Source: Manis javanica (taxonomy: Eukaryota; Chordata; Mammalia; Pholidota; Manidae). From it: a stretch of 64,000 nt of DNA. Positions 35,091 to 46,222 of the stretch are shown piece by piece; position 1 is the stretch's first letter; every line of letters begins with the position of its first letter. A model generated the notes under the pieces. That model was not told where the DNA came from, made no database searches, and worked only from the letters and a program-made list of their open reading frames with translations. The stretch covers positions 146,737,173 through 146,801,172 of the forward strand of contig NC_133156.1 in the NCBI RefSeq assembly GCF_040802235.1, in the 5' to 3' direction. Position numbers and translations under genes: made by a program.

Positions 35091-36608
35091 CCTGTGACGC
35101 CCCACTCCAGGACACAGCCTGAGAGGACGTTTTGGGCTGTGTCTGAGTTACGCATGAGTGAACTGACCATGGCTCACTGGGAACCAGCTCACAGCAATTA
35201 ATCAGCTGGGAGTCTGGCAAGCTCAGCACTTAGGAGAGGTTTTGTCATACCTGTGTGTGGAGAACCACTGTTTCCACCCAGAGGGACCCTGTAAAGAAAG
35301 AACACATTACAGAGAAAAGAGAATATAAAATGAGGCCAAGGAGCTGCACCAGGTAATAAAAGGAGAAACGGATTTCTAAAATTAATTACAGTAACGCATG
35401 TAAAAATGCCTCCATGTAGTGGTTCCTTAATACTTGGTAGCTTAAACAAAGGAAGGCTCTGCTCCCATCTGGGATCTATTAACAATGCTAAGCTTTGAGA
35501 AGTGTTAATTCATCCTCTCAAGGAATGAGAATTTGTATGCTACTTGGAAAATATGAAATGGTAAAAGCCTGCCATGATTACAGGAGCCATGATGAAATAC
35601 ATACCTTAGAAGAGATTATTGATCAGAGTGGTTTATTTTATGTGTTAAGTACAAAAGTCCTTTGAGAATTTAGTGGTCTGGCATTTCTCAGTTCAACTTA
35701 CTGTCATGATTATGCAAAAAAAAAATGTTACTTATACTTTTAATCAGAACCAAAGCTGGATAATTTCTGGGATGACTATGCTTGTGAGATAATATTACAC
35801 TCAGATCAACAGCCTAGAGATTATCATGTAAAGAATACAGGCTAAGAAACCACAGCTCTTGGGGCGACCATGTTCTTGCTGTGAATATGTATATACATAA
35901 TTCAGACAGCAGACTGCATGAATAGACCTGTAACACTATTTTTATGATAGCTTTTTAGCAATGCTGCACAGCTAACAAGTTATTAGATTTCCATCTAAGA
36001 TTTGGAAAAGGTTTGGCATTGGAATGAGCCAAGAGCCGACTCTTCTAACTGGGGTAAGTCTTTACTGGGGTAGCTACTGGCACATGCTTACAAGGGGCTA
36101 GGGGGCCATGACATCCTGTGTGGGGAGGGGGTGTTGTGCTCCAGCTTCGGTGTCTTGGGCAGGTTTTGTGTCCCACTTGTGGGTGGCAGGAAGCAGAAGG
36201 GCTTGGACATTCATCTCCTTGAAGGCAAAAACTTATTTCAGGTGATTAGAATGGGTTTAAATAACACTAGTAAAAGTTGCACATTACAAAAAATGTAGCA
36301 AATGCTCGCGGCAGAGCAAATCCCCCCCTCAGTCCCAGCCCTGCTGTTCTTGCTGAGTGGCCAACCCTGGGGAAGACCCCGCCAATCTGATTGCTGGCAC
36401 AACAGCAGATGCCCTGACACTCAGACCTCCTAGAGGGACATTCCAAGTTGAGTGCTTCTGTTTGGCATCCCTGTTGCTTGTGGAAATTGGAATCCTTTCT
36501 GGAGGCCTGGCCTCCTGGAAGCCTCAGGGTGGTAGCAGGGAGTGATGTTCAGGTCTGGGAATGAGCTCAGCAAGGGCTCTGGGACACTCTACATGGCTTT
36601 GATGTGAA
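35091..36608. other. noncoding AT-rich stretch
   Basis: No gene or named repeat recognised. An A9-type run is at about 35717-35725. The sequence at 35.5-36.0 kb has no repeat-like words and may be unique. Confidence 0.4.
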
Positions 36609-37010
36609 TGTGTTCGTTTCCTATTACCCCCATAACAAATTACCACTAACTGGCTGGCCCAATACAACAAAATGTTAGTTTTCTCAGTTCTGGAAGCTTC
36701 CAGTCCGGAGTCAAGGTGGGCAGCCTCCAGGAAGCCCCTTTCTTGCCTCTCTCTTCCTGCTTCCGGAGGATCCACGTTCCTAGCTGGCAGCCGCGCCCCC
36801 ACCTCTGCCCCTCTCTTCTCATGGTCTCCTCCTACTTCTGTCTTATGTAACAACACTTGTCACTGGGTCTAGGGTCCACCCAGGATGAACGCCTCATGTC
36901 CAAATCCTTAATTTAATTCTATCTGCAAAGGCTGTTTTTTTTCCTCCACATTAGGTCACTTTCACAGGCTTCAGGCTAGACTATGGCATGTCTCTTGGGA
37001 GCCACATGGA
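36609..37010 (-). repeat. MaLR-type LTR, antisense
   Basis: The order 'ataacaaattaccactaact', 'cagttctggaagcttccag', 'ccaaatccttaatttaattc' and 'gtcactttcacaggcttcag' is that of a MaLR-like LTR read on the - strand. The same family as the copy at 40.1 kb, in the opposite direction. Confidence 0.65.
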
Positions 37011-38183
37011 CCCCACTGGGAAGATCATCTACGTGAAACAGGACGCCCTGTGAAGTTGACTCGGCACCGGCTGCTCCATCCACGCCGGTGGCCTGGCAGG
37101 TCCTGCACTGTGGCACTGCATCCCTGCCCAGCTCCCTGGGCAGCACCCAGTCAGACTACGGAGAGCCGGTGTCCTTCATCTGACCAGGGCAGAGGATGGG
37201 TAGGAGGCCGCAGTGGGGAGTGAAGGAGCTAGTGAGTGAGGGGGCCCCAGGCTGGCGGGCAGGTGGCTCCACAGAGGCTGGCGTCAGTCCTCACCACCCA
37301 GCTGCGGGTAGGCTGCCCGTGTTGTGCACAGCCCAACACCACGCTAGACCTTTCCAGACCCTCCTGCCGTGCTGCTCCCGCGCCCTGTGCTGCTGGAGAA
37401 GGGCCAGGGCAGCCCCCTCAAACTGAGCGCCCCAACCTTGCTCTCCAGGGGAGGCCTGTCCCTAGCCCGGCTCCCCAGCGGGAGACACTGCCCTCTCCCA
37501 CCCCTCCAGCTCCTGCCTCTCCTGGTCACTTGAAACCTCTCAGCTGCCTTTTCTCCAGACCCTCTGCTGTTCTGGGTCTGCTGCAGACCTAGCCCTGAGC
37601 CCCGGGGCTCAGCCCACGTCCTCCCCTGACGACTACACCGGATATGGCATTTATGGCCTGTAATCCTTGTGTCTCCTAAACCCCTCTCCCCAAGGCTCCG
37701 CCACGACCTTGACGCTCAGCGCCCCTCCCTCCGCCCACCGCCTGCTGGGCGTTCCCACGCATCCCAACAGGGCTAGAAATGTGCTCCCCTAATGGCTTCC
37801 TCCGGGATTTCTGCCGTGTCCATCGTTCCGCTCTCTGCAGAGCATTCTAGCTGGAACCCCCGAGTCACAAGCAACCCCTCCCTGGCCTCTGATTCAGCCC
37901 CTGGCATTCCCTCCCGTCTCCAGCTGCCCTCCTGCGCATCTCTCCCATGCACTGAGCTGCAGCAGGGCCACTATTACAGGGCTGAGCTCCCGTCACCCAG
38001 GTCAGACCCTCAGAGGCCCCTTGGAGGCTCCATGCTGGATGTGGACAAAGGTCCTTTGCCCTCACAGCACTGACCTGAGACACTGTGCTCTTGCTTCACA
38101 GAACCAGCTGACCATGTCCAAAACCCCAAGGTGTCCCCAAACTGTCAGCATTCAATTTTTCTGAGTTGTGTAAATAATATGGT
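37011..38183. other. GC-rich noncoding stretch
   Basis: The sequence at 37.0-37.8 kb is GC-rich with moderate CpG content, but has no recognisable exon or promoter arrangement. Its frames are composition shadows. Confidence 0.5.
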
Positions 38184-38595
38184 TGTGATGGTTAATTTTA
38201 CGTGTTACCTCTGCTGCACTGCAACACCCAGTTATTTGGTCAAAAATTACTCTAAATATTTCTGTGAAAGTATTTTTTGATGACATTAACATTTAAATCA
38301 TTAGAGTTTGGGTACAGCAGTTGAAGTCCATGATGTGGGTGGGCCTGGTCCAATCTGTTGAAGGTCTTAAGAGACTAAGACTGAGGTCTTTCAGAAAATG
38401 AGGGAATCTGCCTTTAGACTTGAAGCACCAACTTTTCCCTGGGTCTGAGGCCTACGGTCCTACTGCCGATTTGGGACTTGTTAACTCCTACAATCATGTG
38501 AGCCAATTCCTTAGAATTATCTACATCTGTCTATCTATCATCTCTATATCCATCCATCCTGTTGGTTCCATTTCTCTGGAGAACCCCCAAAACAA
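38184..38595 (+). repeat. LTR-like interspersed repeat, copy A
   Basis: The order 'tgtgatggttaattttacgt', 'gatgtgggtgggcctggtcc', 'gagccaattccttagaatta' and 'ggttccatttctctggagaa' is that of a common old mammalian LTR ending in CTCTGGAGAACCC. I can describe it but cannot name the subfamily. A second copy is at 41.5 kb. Confidence 0.6.
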
Positions 38596-39201
38596 TTGGT
38601 TAAATGGTGCAAGCCAGTGTATTGTAAAATGGTGCAGGAGGATGTTATACGTAGGTCTGGGGCGGCACCTGGGAACCAAATTCATTTCTATTATCTGAAG
38701 AGAAATGTGTAAATACACAAACCCTATCATATACAGAAAAATTGTAACTGGTCCTCGGTCAGCTTAGATTATGCTGCTGAATGATATGGCCACACCCATA
38801 GGGTTTTGGACACGTTGGGACATGGAATTGAGCATAAGGAATGTGGAGCCACAGTCCAATTTCACAGGTGGGCCTCAGAACATCTTTGCCATGTGGCCTT
38901 ATGCCAGTTTTCAGAGGAGATATCAAGGTCAAAGAGGCTTGGTTCTGTGCCTTGGGCCCCACTTAGCAGGTGACAGAGGGAGGTGCCTGGGGTGGTGGCC
39001 TGCCTTGCCCTCTGCTGTCTCAGTGCTGCAGTATGGATGTCCTCCCACACGGGGTGTTATCTCACCCAAAGACTGCCCCCCTGCTCTGCTGATGAGAAAA
39101 GTCTATTAGCTGAGAGGTAGGGGGTGTGCCAGCAGACCCTGTGACCCGAGTTTCTTGTGTCCTATCGCCACGAGTTTATGGTGGGGAGACTGTTTTATGT
39201 G
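38596..39201. other. noncoding stretch
   Basis: No gene recognised. Confidence 0.4.
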
Positions 39202-39265
39202 TTATCCAGCCTGGGACAGGTTCTCAGCCGAATGAGACTCAGACGCAGCCAGGGTAAATGGGGCT
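39202..39265 (+). repeat. 64-bp local duplication, copy 1
   Basis: Starts TTATCCAGCCTGGGACAGG and ends AAATGGGGCT. It matches 39979-40042 with 5 differences in 64 bases, at an offset of 777 bp. Confidence 0.9.
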
Positions 39266-39903
39266 CTCCTGTTCTGTGTATCTTACAGATGTCAGTGGAT
39301 ACATACAAGGTTGGAAGTAGCTATTATCTGCATGATGTCCTGTGGTGGGGACCTCGTCCCTGTCAGGGCTCAGCTGTAAATGTCCTCCAGGTGGCATATG
39401 CAGAAAGTGACTGAATGCAGTGCATAGCAACCTATAGAAGGGCTGCAGTAGGCTTGACGTCTCAGAACCAGCACCCCAACTCCCAGAAGCCCTACTTTGT
39501 CTTGGTAGGGAAGGCTAAGCCACTATGGCAGACTAGGATGACCCAGGAAGCCACCAGGAACTCTAAGGCTTTTCCTTCAAGGCTCAGCAGTGTGGAAGCC
39601 TCACTCACACCACCTTCCTCCCCACTGGACTCAGTTTAGATGGAGGTCTTGTGTGCCCATGTCTCACGGGGGACATTGTCTTATGTGGGATGTCTGGGAT
39701 GGTAACCCTGGCTTTCCAGCTTCTTCATGAGAGGGGCTGCAGTGGTCACTGAAGGGTGGCACAGAGGTCTGCCTCCCTTTTCTTTCTGTGTCTCTTCCTC
39801 TTTAACTTTCTTGTTGCTGTATTTATAAATTCAGAGGCACCCTGAGATGCAAAGCTAAGCTACCATCTCTACTAAGTGGCCACACATAAAGCAAGGCTTT
39901 CGC
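39266..39903. other. noncoding stretch between duplication copies
   Basis: No gene recognised. Confidence 0.4.
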
Positions 39904-39978
39904 TGTGTTTCTCAAGAGGGTGCTACTGGCATTTTGGGGGAAAACTCTTATGTGGGACAGTCTCATGGTGATTATGCA
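39904..39978 (-). repeat. MER20-like fragment
   Basis: 'gtgtttctcaagagggtgct' then 'actggcattttggggg' and 'tgtgggacagtctcatggtg' resemble part of MER20 on the - strand, but with gaps. It abuts the second copy of the 64-bp duplication. Confidence 0.45.
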
Positions 39979-40042
39979 TTATCCAGCTTGGAACAGGTTC
40001 TCAGCCAAATGAGACTCAGCCGCAGCCAGGGGAAATGGGGCT
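39979..40042 (+). repeat. 64-bp local duplication, copy 2
   Basis: 92% identical to 39202-39265; the match starts and ends sharply. Confidence 0.9.
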
Positions 40043-40107
40043 GAGTTGTTAGCCAGCCTGGAACTAGAGATGTCCCACACCTACTATGGGCTCATAATGC
40101 TCCCATG

Positions 40108-40520
40108 GTGGCAGAATGGTGGCCCATAAAGATGCCTTAATCCCTGGAATTTGTATGTTAGGTTACATGGGAGACTTTTAGGGAGGATTAAGGTAGCAGG
40201 TGGGGTCAGCTTGGTGATCACTGCACCTCACAGTAGGGGGGCCATCTCAGGTTAACCAGGTGGGCCCAGTGCAATCATAGGGTTCCAGAACTGGAAGGGA
40301 GAGGCAGGAGGCATGGAGGCAGGGAAGCAGGTGTGAAGACAGAAGCAGAGGTCAGGATAATGAAGCTGCGGGCGTGGAGATGAGGAGCTGGCTGCGAGCT
40401 AAGGACATGGGCAGCCTCTAGGGCCTGGAGGAGCCGGGGAATCAGATCCTCCTCTGGAGCTCCGGAAGGAAGGCGGCCCCACGGACACCCTGATCTTCGC
40501 CCGTCAGGTTCATTTCACAG
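40108..40520 (+). repeat. MaLR-type LTR
   Basis: The order 'cccataaagatgccttaatc', 'cctggaatttgtatgttag', 'ccaggtgggcccagtgcaat', 'agaagcagaggtcagg' and 'gaccctgatcttcgcccg'-type end fits a MaLR-like LTR on the + strand. Counterpart of the 36.6-kb copy. Confidence 0.65.
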
Positions 40521-41528
40521 TCTGGCCTCCAGGATCCAAAAGAGTGAGTCTATGGTCTTAGAAGCACCGCGTTGGCAGCCACAGGAAACGACAGTGGTTC
40601 TCAGATGTGGGGAGCACCACAGACAGCGCGTCACATGTCCAAACAGTACCTGGCAGAGCAGCAACCCTTGTAAAGAATCATTTTACTCGGGCTGATAAGG
40701 TACAGAAGCAGGGGAGGTGCATTCCAGCCCCTCCTGCTGCCTTTCATTCAGCTCTTCCTCTTCTGAAGTTAAAATTGCCTGGAAAGCAGCTCCTTCTCCC
40801 CATTCCAGCCTGCTTGTCTCTTCCTGCCACACAGCACCTCTCCCTCCACAGGGAGGTTTTCCCCCAAGGCCAGGGGTAAGTAGCCTGTGTGCATGTCTGA
40901 GCATCTTTTCCCCACTAGCACAGAAGACAAGTCTCCTTTTTCTTTAGAGACTTTTCTGGCGAGAGAGAGGTACAAAGGATGAACTTAATAACTTTGAAAG
41001 CTCACATCCATTTTAGTTTTAACTGCTCGTTTTGACTCTCTAGACACTGGATTCCAAGACTTAAGAGAGAACACTAGCAGCATAAACTCAAGCAACAGAT
41101 AATTCTAGTGTACCATCTATTTGCTAGGCCTGTGAATGCCAGCCTGGGTCCGCACCTGTCTCTGGGCCTGCCCTGGAGAAGGCAGGTGGGGTGGGGTTCA
41201 CGTCCATAGCCTTTCCACCGCTGGCTGGCCCAGCTGCACTGAGGGGGGACCTCAGGCTCCCTTCTCCATGCTGCACCAGCCCTGGCATGTTTCTGGAGCT
41301 CCCAGGGAGCACTGCACGTGCACTGACAAGGCAAGCCATCACCTGCTCTGTGTGTGGATGATGGCAGCTGTGCATCTTCCCCACTGGAATGTAAGTTACC
41401 AGGGCACACGAACTTTTCTAGACATTTCTCCCCCACAACCCCTGTAAAATTTCCCCCCTTGCCCTAGGGTGAAAAAGGAGAATATGGTAAAAACAAATAT
41501 AGGGTTCCACATCTGTGCCTCCCCACTC
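40521..41528. other. noncoding stretch
   Basis: No gene recognised. Confidence 0.4.
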
Positions 41529-42030
41529 ATTATGGTTAATTTTACGTGTCAAATTTATGGGACTCAGCTGAGGGATGCCCAGATGGCTGGTGAAACACTA
41601 TTTCGGGGTGTGGCTGTGCAGGTGTCTCCAGCACACACTAGCATTTGAGTTGTAGCCTGAGCAAAGAGGGTCAGCCCCACTAACACCTGTGGGCCCTGTG
41701 CAGTCCGAGGACCTGGACAGGACAGAAAGGTGCAGGAAGGGTGTTTGCTCTCTGGCTGAGCTGGGACATCCATCATCCACCCTCAGACATCAGGATCTGG
41801 CTCCCAGGCCTTTGGACTCGGGCAGGACTTGCACCTCTGGCTCCTCTGGTTCTCAGGCCTTGGGGATGGGGCTGAATTACACCACCGGTGGGCCACCAGC
41901 TTGCAGGTGCCAGAGCAGGGGACTGGCCAGCCTCCATAATCGCACAGACCGATTCCTTATAATGAGTCTCTTTCTATGTATATTCACATGTCCTACTAGT
42001 TCTGTTTCTCTGGATTGCCCAGCTAATACA
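41529..42030 (+). repeat. LTR-like interspersed repeat, copy B
   Basis: Same family as 38184-38595: 'tatggttaattttacgtgtc', 'gggatgcccagatggctggt', 'gctgggacatccatcatcca' and 'gttctgtttctctggattgc' then 'ccagctaataca'. The two copies are in the same orientation about 3.3 kb apart and are diverged, so they are separate insertions and not a pair flanking one provirus. Confidence 0.65.
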
Positions 42031-42574
42031 CCCCCTCACCTCAGGTCCCCTCTTGATGGGTGTGCAGGTGGGGTCTCTGGTGATCATGACTGCCCAGCTC
42101 TCCCCTCCTCCAGCCCTGACCACAGGTACAATTGGAGGCCCTCCTCCTTTCCAGCAAGCACTTGAACAAAGCTTTCCTGCCATGCTTCTGCTTAGGGGAA
42201 GGTACTTGTGGGAGTCAGGGCACACTGCCGGGTCTGCCAGTGCCCTTAGTTTCCAGCCACACGTTACCATGTCTTTCCAGCATCTCTCAGGAACATGCAT
42301 ATAATAACCAGGAATTGATGAGAGTGACCCTGAGGGGTCCCCTGCCAACGGCCTGCTCGAATGCGTCATCCTGGCCAGCTTTGTGCTGGGCTGAGGGTAC
42401 AAAGAAACTTTTACTAGTTTCCAAAGGCTGTTGTCCCTGGGGATGATCTGGGTGGAAGGGACAGAGTGCCCCTGCTAGGAAGTGCTATTAGAGTGCCACT
42501 GGGATTTGACGTCCAGGGGAGTCTCAGAGGCAACACAAAGCACTGAGTTTTCAGGTAAACTAATACTAGAGGAG
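42031..42574. other. noncoding stretch
   Basis: No gene recognised. Confidence 0.4.
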
Positions 42575-42690
42575 CTATCCATTCATTCATTCACCCAATA
42601 AACATTCGTTTGGCATCTTCACTGTGTTAGTTACTGAGGGGCAAAATGATAAATGAGCCTCTATTCTGGAGACCCCCGCAGGAAAGAGCC
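42575..42690 (-). repeat. L2 3'-end fragment
   Basis: 'cattcattcattcacccaat' and 'aaacattcgtttggcatctt' followed by 'tgtgttagttactgagg' fit the reverse complement of an L2 3' end. Confidence 0.55.
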
Positions 42691-42744
42691 CTACGCAGCT
42701 CTCTACACCACAAGGTGGGGTGTTCTCTAGAGGCACTTACACGT

Positions 42745-42990
42745 CCTGAGCCTTAACACGGGCCAGACACTGTGGTGAGCAATGTCCCCCATCACCTCAT
42801 TCACTCCTCCCAAGAACCCTGCGAGAAAGAGCCCGTTATTTCCCTTATTATACAGATGAGAGAACAGAGGCACAGAGTGGTTGAGGGACCTGCCCCAAGT
42901 TGCTCAGCTGTTTTGTGGCAGAGCTGGAATTTGAACTCGGAATGTGAGCCCAGATCCCTGCTCTGACTATTATTGTGCCATACTGTCCCT
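42745..42990 (-). repeat. MIR SINE, near full length
   Basis: The reverse complement of MIR is clear: 'cattcactcctcccaagaac', 'tacagatgagagaacagagg', 'cacagagtggttgaggg', 'gcagagctggaatttgaact' and 'tattgtgccatactgtcc'. This is the best preserved MIR in the window. Confidence 0.85.
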
Positions 42991-44254
42991 GCCCAAAAAT
43001 ATCGGCTTTTTCCTCTCTTACACCACAGTTCTAGGGTAAGTAGTCCATTTTTCTGGGGACAGCTCTGCCCCACTGGGCATTCCAAGACCCATGTTCCTTC
43101 TATGTCATTGCTCCTCCATCCCCAAGGGCTCCCATGTCTGATACTGTAGCCACTGGCAACATCAGCTATCAGCATGAGGGTATTTTAAGTTTAATTCATT
43201 TAAATGGATTAAAATACAATACAAGCCATTGTCAATCATACTAGCCACATTTCAAGTGTCCAGTGGCTACCATATTGGGTGGCACAGATCTAGGACATTA
43301 CCATCATCACAGAAAGTTCTACTGGATAATCATTGCCAAGTCCAGGTCCAGCCAGAGAGGCGAGGGAAGGGAGCATGCAGAAGACCCACTGCATGGGGGT
43401 CCCACCAAGTGAGTTCATTTCCAACCCCAGATCTTGGCTCACCTTTCTTAGTGTCAGGGCCACAGGTAACTTCAAGTGAGCCTGGGCAATGTGGATGGGC
43501 ATGGCAGCCACGGCCTGGCTTCACTTCTATTCTGTGGAAGAGAGAATAGTGGGTTCATTGGAATTTGAGCCTTTACCACATGCATCTGCCTAGAGGGGAG
43601 CCTGCCCTTTTAGCCTCCAGCTGACCCATGACCTCTGCATGAGGGAACAGGTCTCTGAAGTGCGATGGCCCCGCAGAGGGAGTTAGAGTTCTGCCCGAGG
43701 CTGTGAGTGAAAGTGTCACTGAAATGGGTGAACCATTTTTGTCCCAAGTACAGGAGGAAAGTGTGAAAGAGGCTGCCAAGCAGAAGGAAGAAATCAGCAC
43801 AGGCCAGGGGGCAAGGATTGCAATGGTCCAGCCAGGCTCTATGGTGCTGGTCAATGGGAATGCAGTTTTAGGCCATTGCTAAGGACTTGGAGTTCATTCT
43901 TAGGATTGGAAATTCTCAAAGGAGACATGAGGACTGTAGCCTCATTCCCTGGAAGATGAGTGTTTTCTCACCACACAGTCCATGCCTCTGAGGGTCTCAC
44001 ACCATTATCCAGGGCGTAAGTACCTGCTCCCTTTCTCCTGCCCCACCTGGGGAATTGGGGTCTAGTCACAGAGCAAGTACATGGGGCATGCAAGTGGGGT
44101 TATGCAGAGTAAGACTCTGAAATCCCTGCTAGAGACAACTGGAAGATGTCAGAGGATTTTAGGTTGAGGAATGACCTCATCAATGCATTTTTGGAAGAAA
44201 GAGGAAAGCTTGGCTCTGCGTGGTTGAGGGTAAGCCATGGAAGGGAGCCACATT
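42991..44254. other. noncoding stretch
   Basis: No gene recognised. The part at 43.6-44.2 kb resembles an old repeat that I cannot name. Confidence 0.4.
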
Positions 44255-44400
44255 TGTTGACTGCCGTCCATACTCCAGTGCTGTCCTGGATGTTTTACGT
44301 ATTCACAGACATCACCTTTATTGCCAGGAGGAGAAGACTGATGACTGAGGCAGCTCTAAAAATGGTCTGAAGTCATACAGCAACGAAGTCTTGGGTCTTG
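44255..44400 (-). repeat. MIR/L2-like fragment
   Basis: 'gtattcacagacatcaccttt', 'ttgccaggaggagaagactg' and 'atgactgaggcagctct' resemble the MIR core read on the - strand, weakly. Confidence 0.45.
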
Positions 44401-44714
44401 GACTTTGTCCCTCATCAGCCATACTTGAGCTCCATGTTCAAACAGTCAAGAGGACATGAGGAATACTGTTTGGGACCACTGAGGGCCTAGTGTGATTAGG
44501 AACCTTTGGTGGGGAAGCAAGATGGTGTCAGTCTCAAAGCCTGTCACTTATGAATTATGCAGAACACATGCAGCATTTGTTTATACTTTAAAACACTCAA
44601 CCTTTCGGTTTCAGTTCAGTGAATTCAATACTTTTTATTGCAGAAGCAAATGTTCTCTCATTTGTTTGCTCTGGAAAGAATATGAAGCCTTATGGATCCA
44701 GGGTCTCTTCTGAA

Positions 44715-44890
44715 CCAACCAGTTGTGTGGTCTTGGCAAGGCACTTGCCCTTCTAAGCTTCAAGTTCCTCACTGAAATTGGGTAGTAATCATACCTTACC
44801 TGCTTGTTTGACAATCATATTTAATATGTGTAGGATGTCTAGTGCAATGCTCAGCTCTGAGTGGTCTGTCAATAAATAGCCACTATGATC
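44715..44890 (+). repeat. MIR SINE fragment
   Basis: 'agttgtgtggtcttggcaag', 'ttcaagttcctcactgaaat', 'catttaatatgtg'-type centre and 'ctgtcaataaatagccac' give the MIR order on the + strand. Confidence 0.75.
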
Positions 44891-45171
44891 ATGACTGATT
44901 ATGATTTTTCCTTGTGGGACCCATGAGAATGCACCTCTCGGATCTCTGACTGCAGGGGCTGGAACTGATCAAGGGCCTTAATGCTCTACTCGGACATCTG
45001 TTGCAGATTTTGCTCCCATGGACCACTCCCTTAATGACTGAGTGAGGCAGGAATCCTAAGGCATGCCCATTCCAGATAGACCTGGGGCTCCACTGATGAG
45101 GGATTTTGGCTTGAGGACTCAGAGGTCTCACCCAACTCTCCTTAGAACTAAACTGCAGTCTGAGATGCTTC

Positions 45172-45275
45172 CAACCTTCCTTCCTTCCTCCCCTCCTTCT
45201 TTTGTTCCTTCATTCCTTTGTTTGTTCATTGGTTCGTTCCTTCCTTCTTTGCTTCTTTCCTCCCCTCCCTTGGGG
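45172..45275 (+). repeat. (TTCC)n-like pyrimidine-rich tract
   Basis: An impure run of TTCC/TTTG/CTCC units, almost all pyrimidine apart from scattered G. Decayed tetranucleotide repeat. Confidence 0.75.
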
Positions 45276-45839
45276 TCAGACTTACATCTTGGTCTGGATT
45301 CCTTCCCCATCTTCTCTCATGGGTATTTCCCTTAAAATTTTTCTTGTATGTTTACTCCCCTCTCAAGATCTGCTTCTCAGAGGACTGGACTAGTACAGCT
45401 AAAGCCACGAAGGTTAAGGAGGTTAACACTAGTTCTGATATCCTGGGCATTAAGAACCATATCTGTTCAAAGTTGTATAGATCATGTCCCCTTGACATTC
45501 GCCTCTTAGCTTCCATCTTCCATACCAAAGAGTTTCAATATATTTTTTACCCAGTTTTTCTGATAAAAACTGCTTTATATTTGCTTATTTCAGATGTTCT
45601 TTGCTGGACAGCATCCCAGTCATCTGTCTTTCTCCAACAGAACCAGAAACAGGTGTTCCAGGTACACCATAATTTTCTACAAGCTAAGACTTAGTTTTCT
45701 GAATCATCACAATTACAAGAACATACTTTAGCATAACTCATTTCTCTTTGGAGTAAGACAAATTCAGACTTCATTTGAATGTCATTAATTTGTACACAGG
45801 GCTATGAGCTATCAGGACATAAGCAGTGTGCTGAAAGAA
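45276..45839. other. noncoding stretch
   Basis: A 158-codon open stretch (45218-45694) overlaps here and the pyrimidine-rich tract; it has no family resemblance and is not supported as a gene. Confidence 0.45.
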
Positions 45840-45900
45840 CTAGTAGAGTGAAGGTTGGTATGAAGTCTAAAAAGTTTATATTTCTGTGTTTGTGTGGACA
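45840..45900 (+). repeat. 61-bp local duplication, copy 1
   Basis: Pairs with 46162-46222, about 82% identical. Contains 'tatgaagtctaaaaagttta'. Confidence 0.7.
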
Positions 45901-46161
45901 CATGTATAATTTCCTAGCGTTAGATGCCACATTTTATCCACACCTACTTTTATAATGCTACCCTGTCCTCTCTTGATTTTGAGACAAGTTTTTCATAAAA
46001 ACTTGATAGTGGAAGTTAACTGCACACGTCCGTTTTCTGATTGGTTCACATGCTAATCTCTAGGCTATAAGAGAATAATCTCGTCTTGCTACTTTTTAAA
46101 TCTTGGTGACAGGTTCGTCATAGAGTTCCAGGCTGAGCCACAACTGGAAGAAAACATAGAG

Positions 46162-46222
46162 CTAGTAGGGCAAAGCTTAGTATGAGGTCTAAAAAGTTTG
46201 TATTTCCTTGTTTGTGTTTACA
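46162..46222 (+). repeat. 61-bp local duplication, copy 2
   Basis: Matches 45840-45900 at an offset of 322 bp with 11 differences. Contains 'tatgaggtctaaaaagtttg'. Confidence 0.7.

Noticed and set aside
37011-37780. Possible CpG island or hidden exon
   Set aside because: GC-rich but CpG content is only moderate, and there is no promoter-like arrangement, exon or splice pattern I could defend.
38184-42030. Two similar LTR-like repeats as the ends of one provirus
   Set aside because: They are well diverged, other LTRs lie between them, and no gag, pol or env remains are present.
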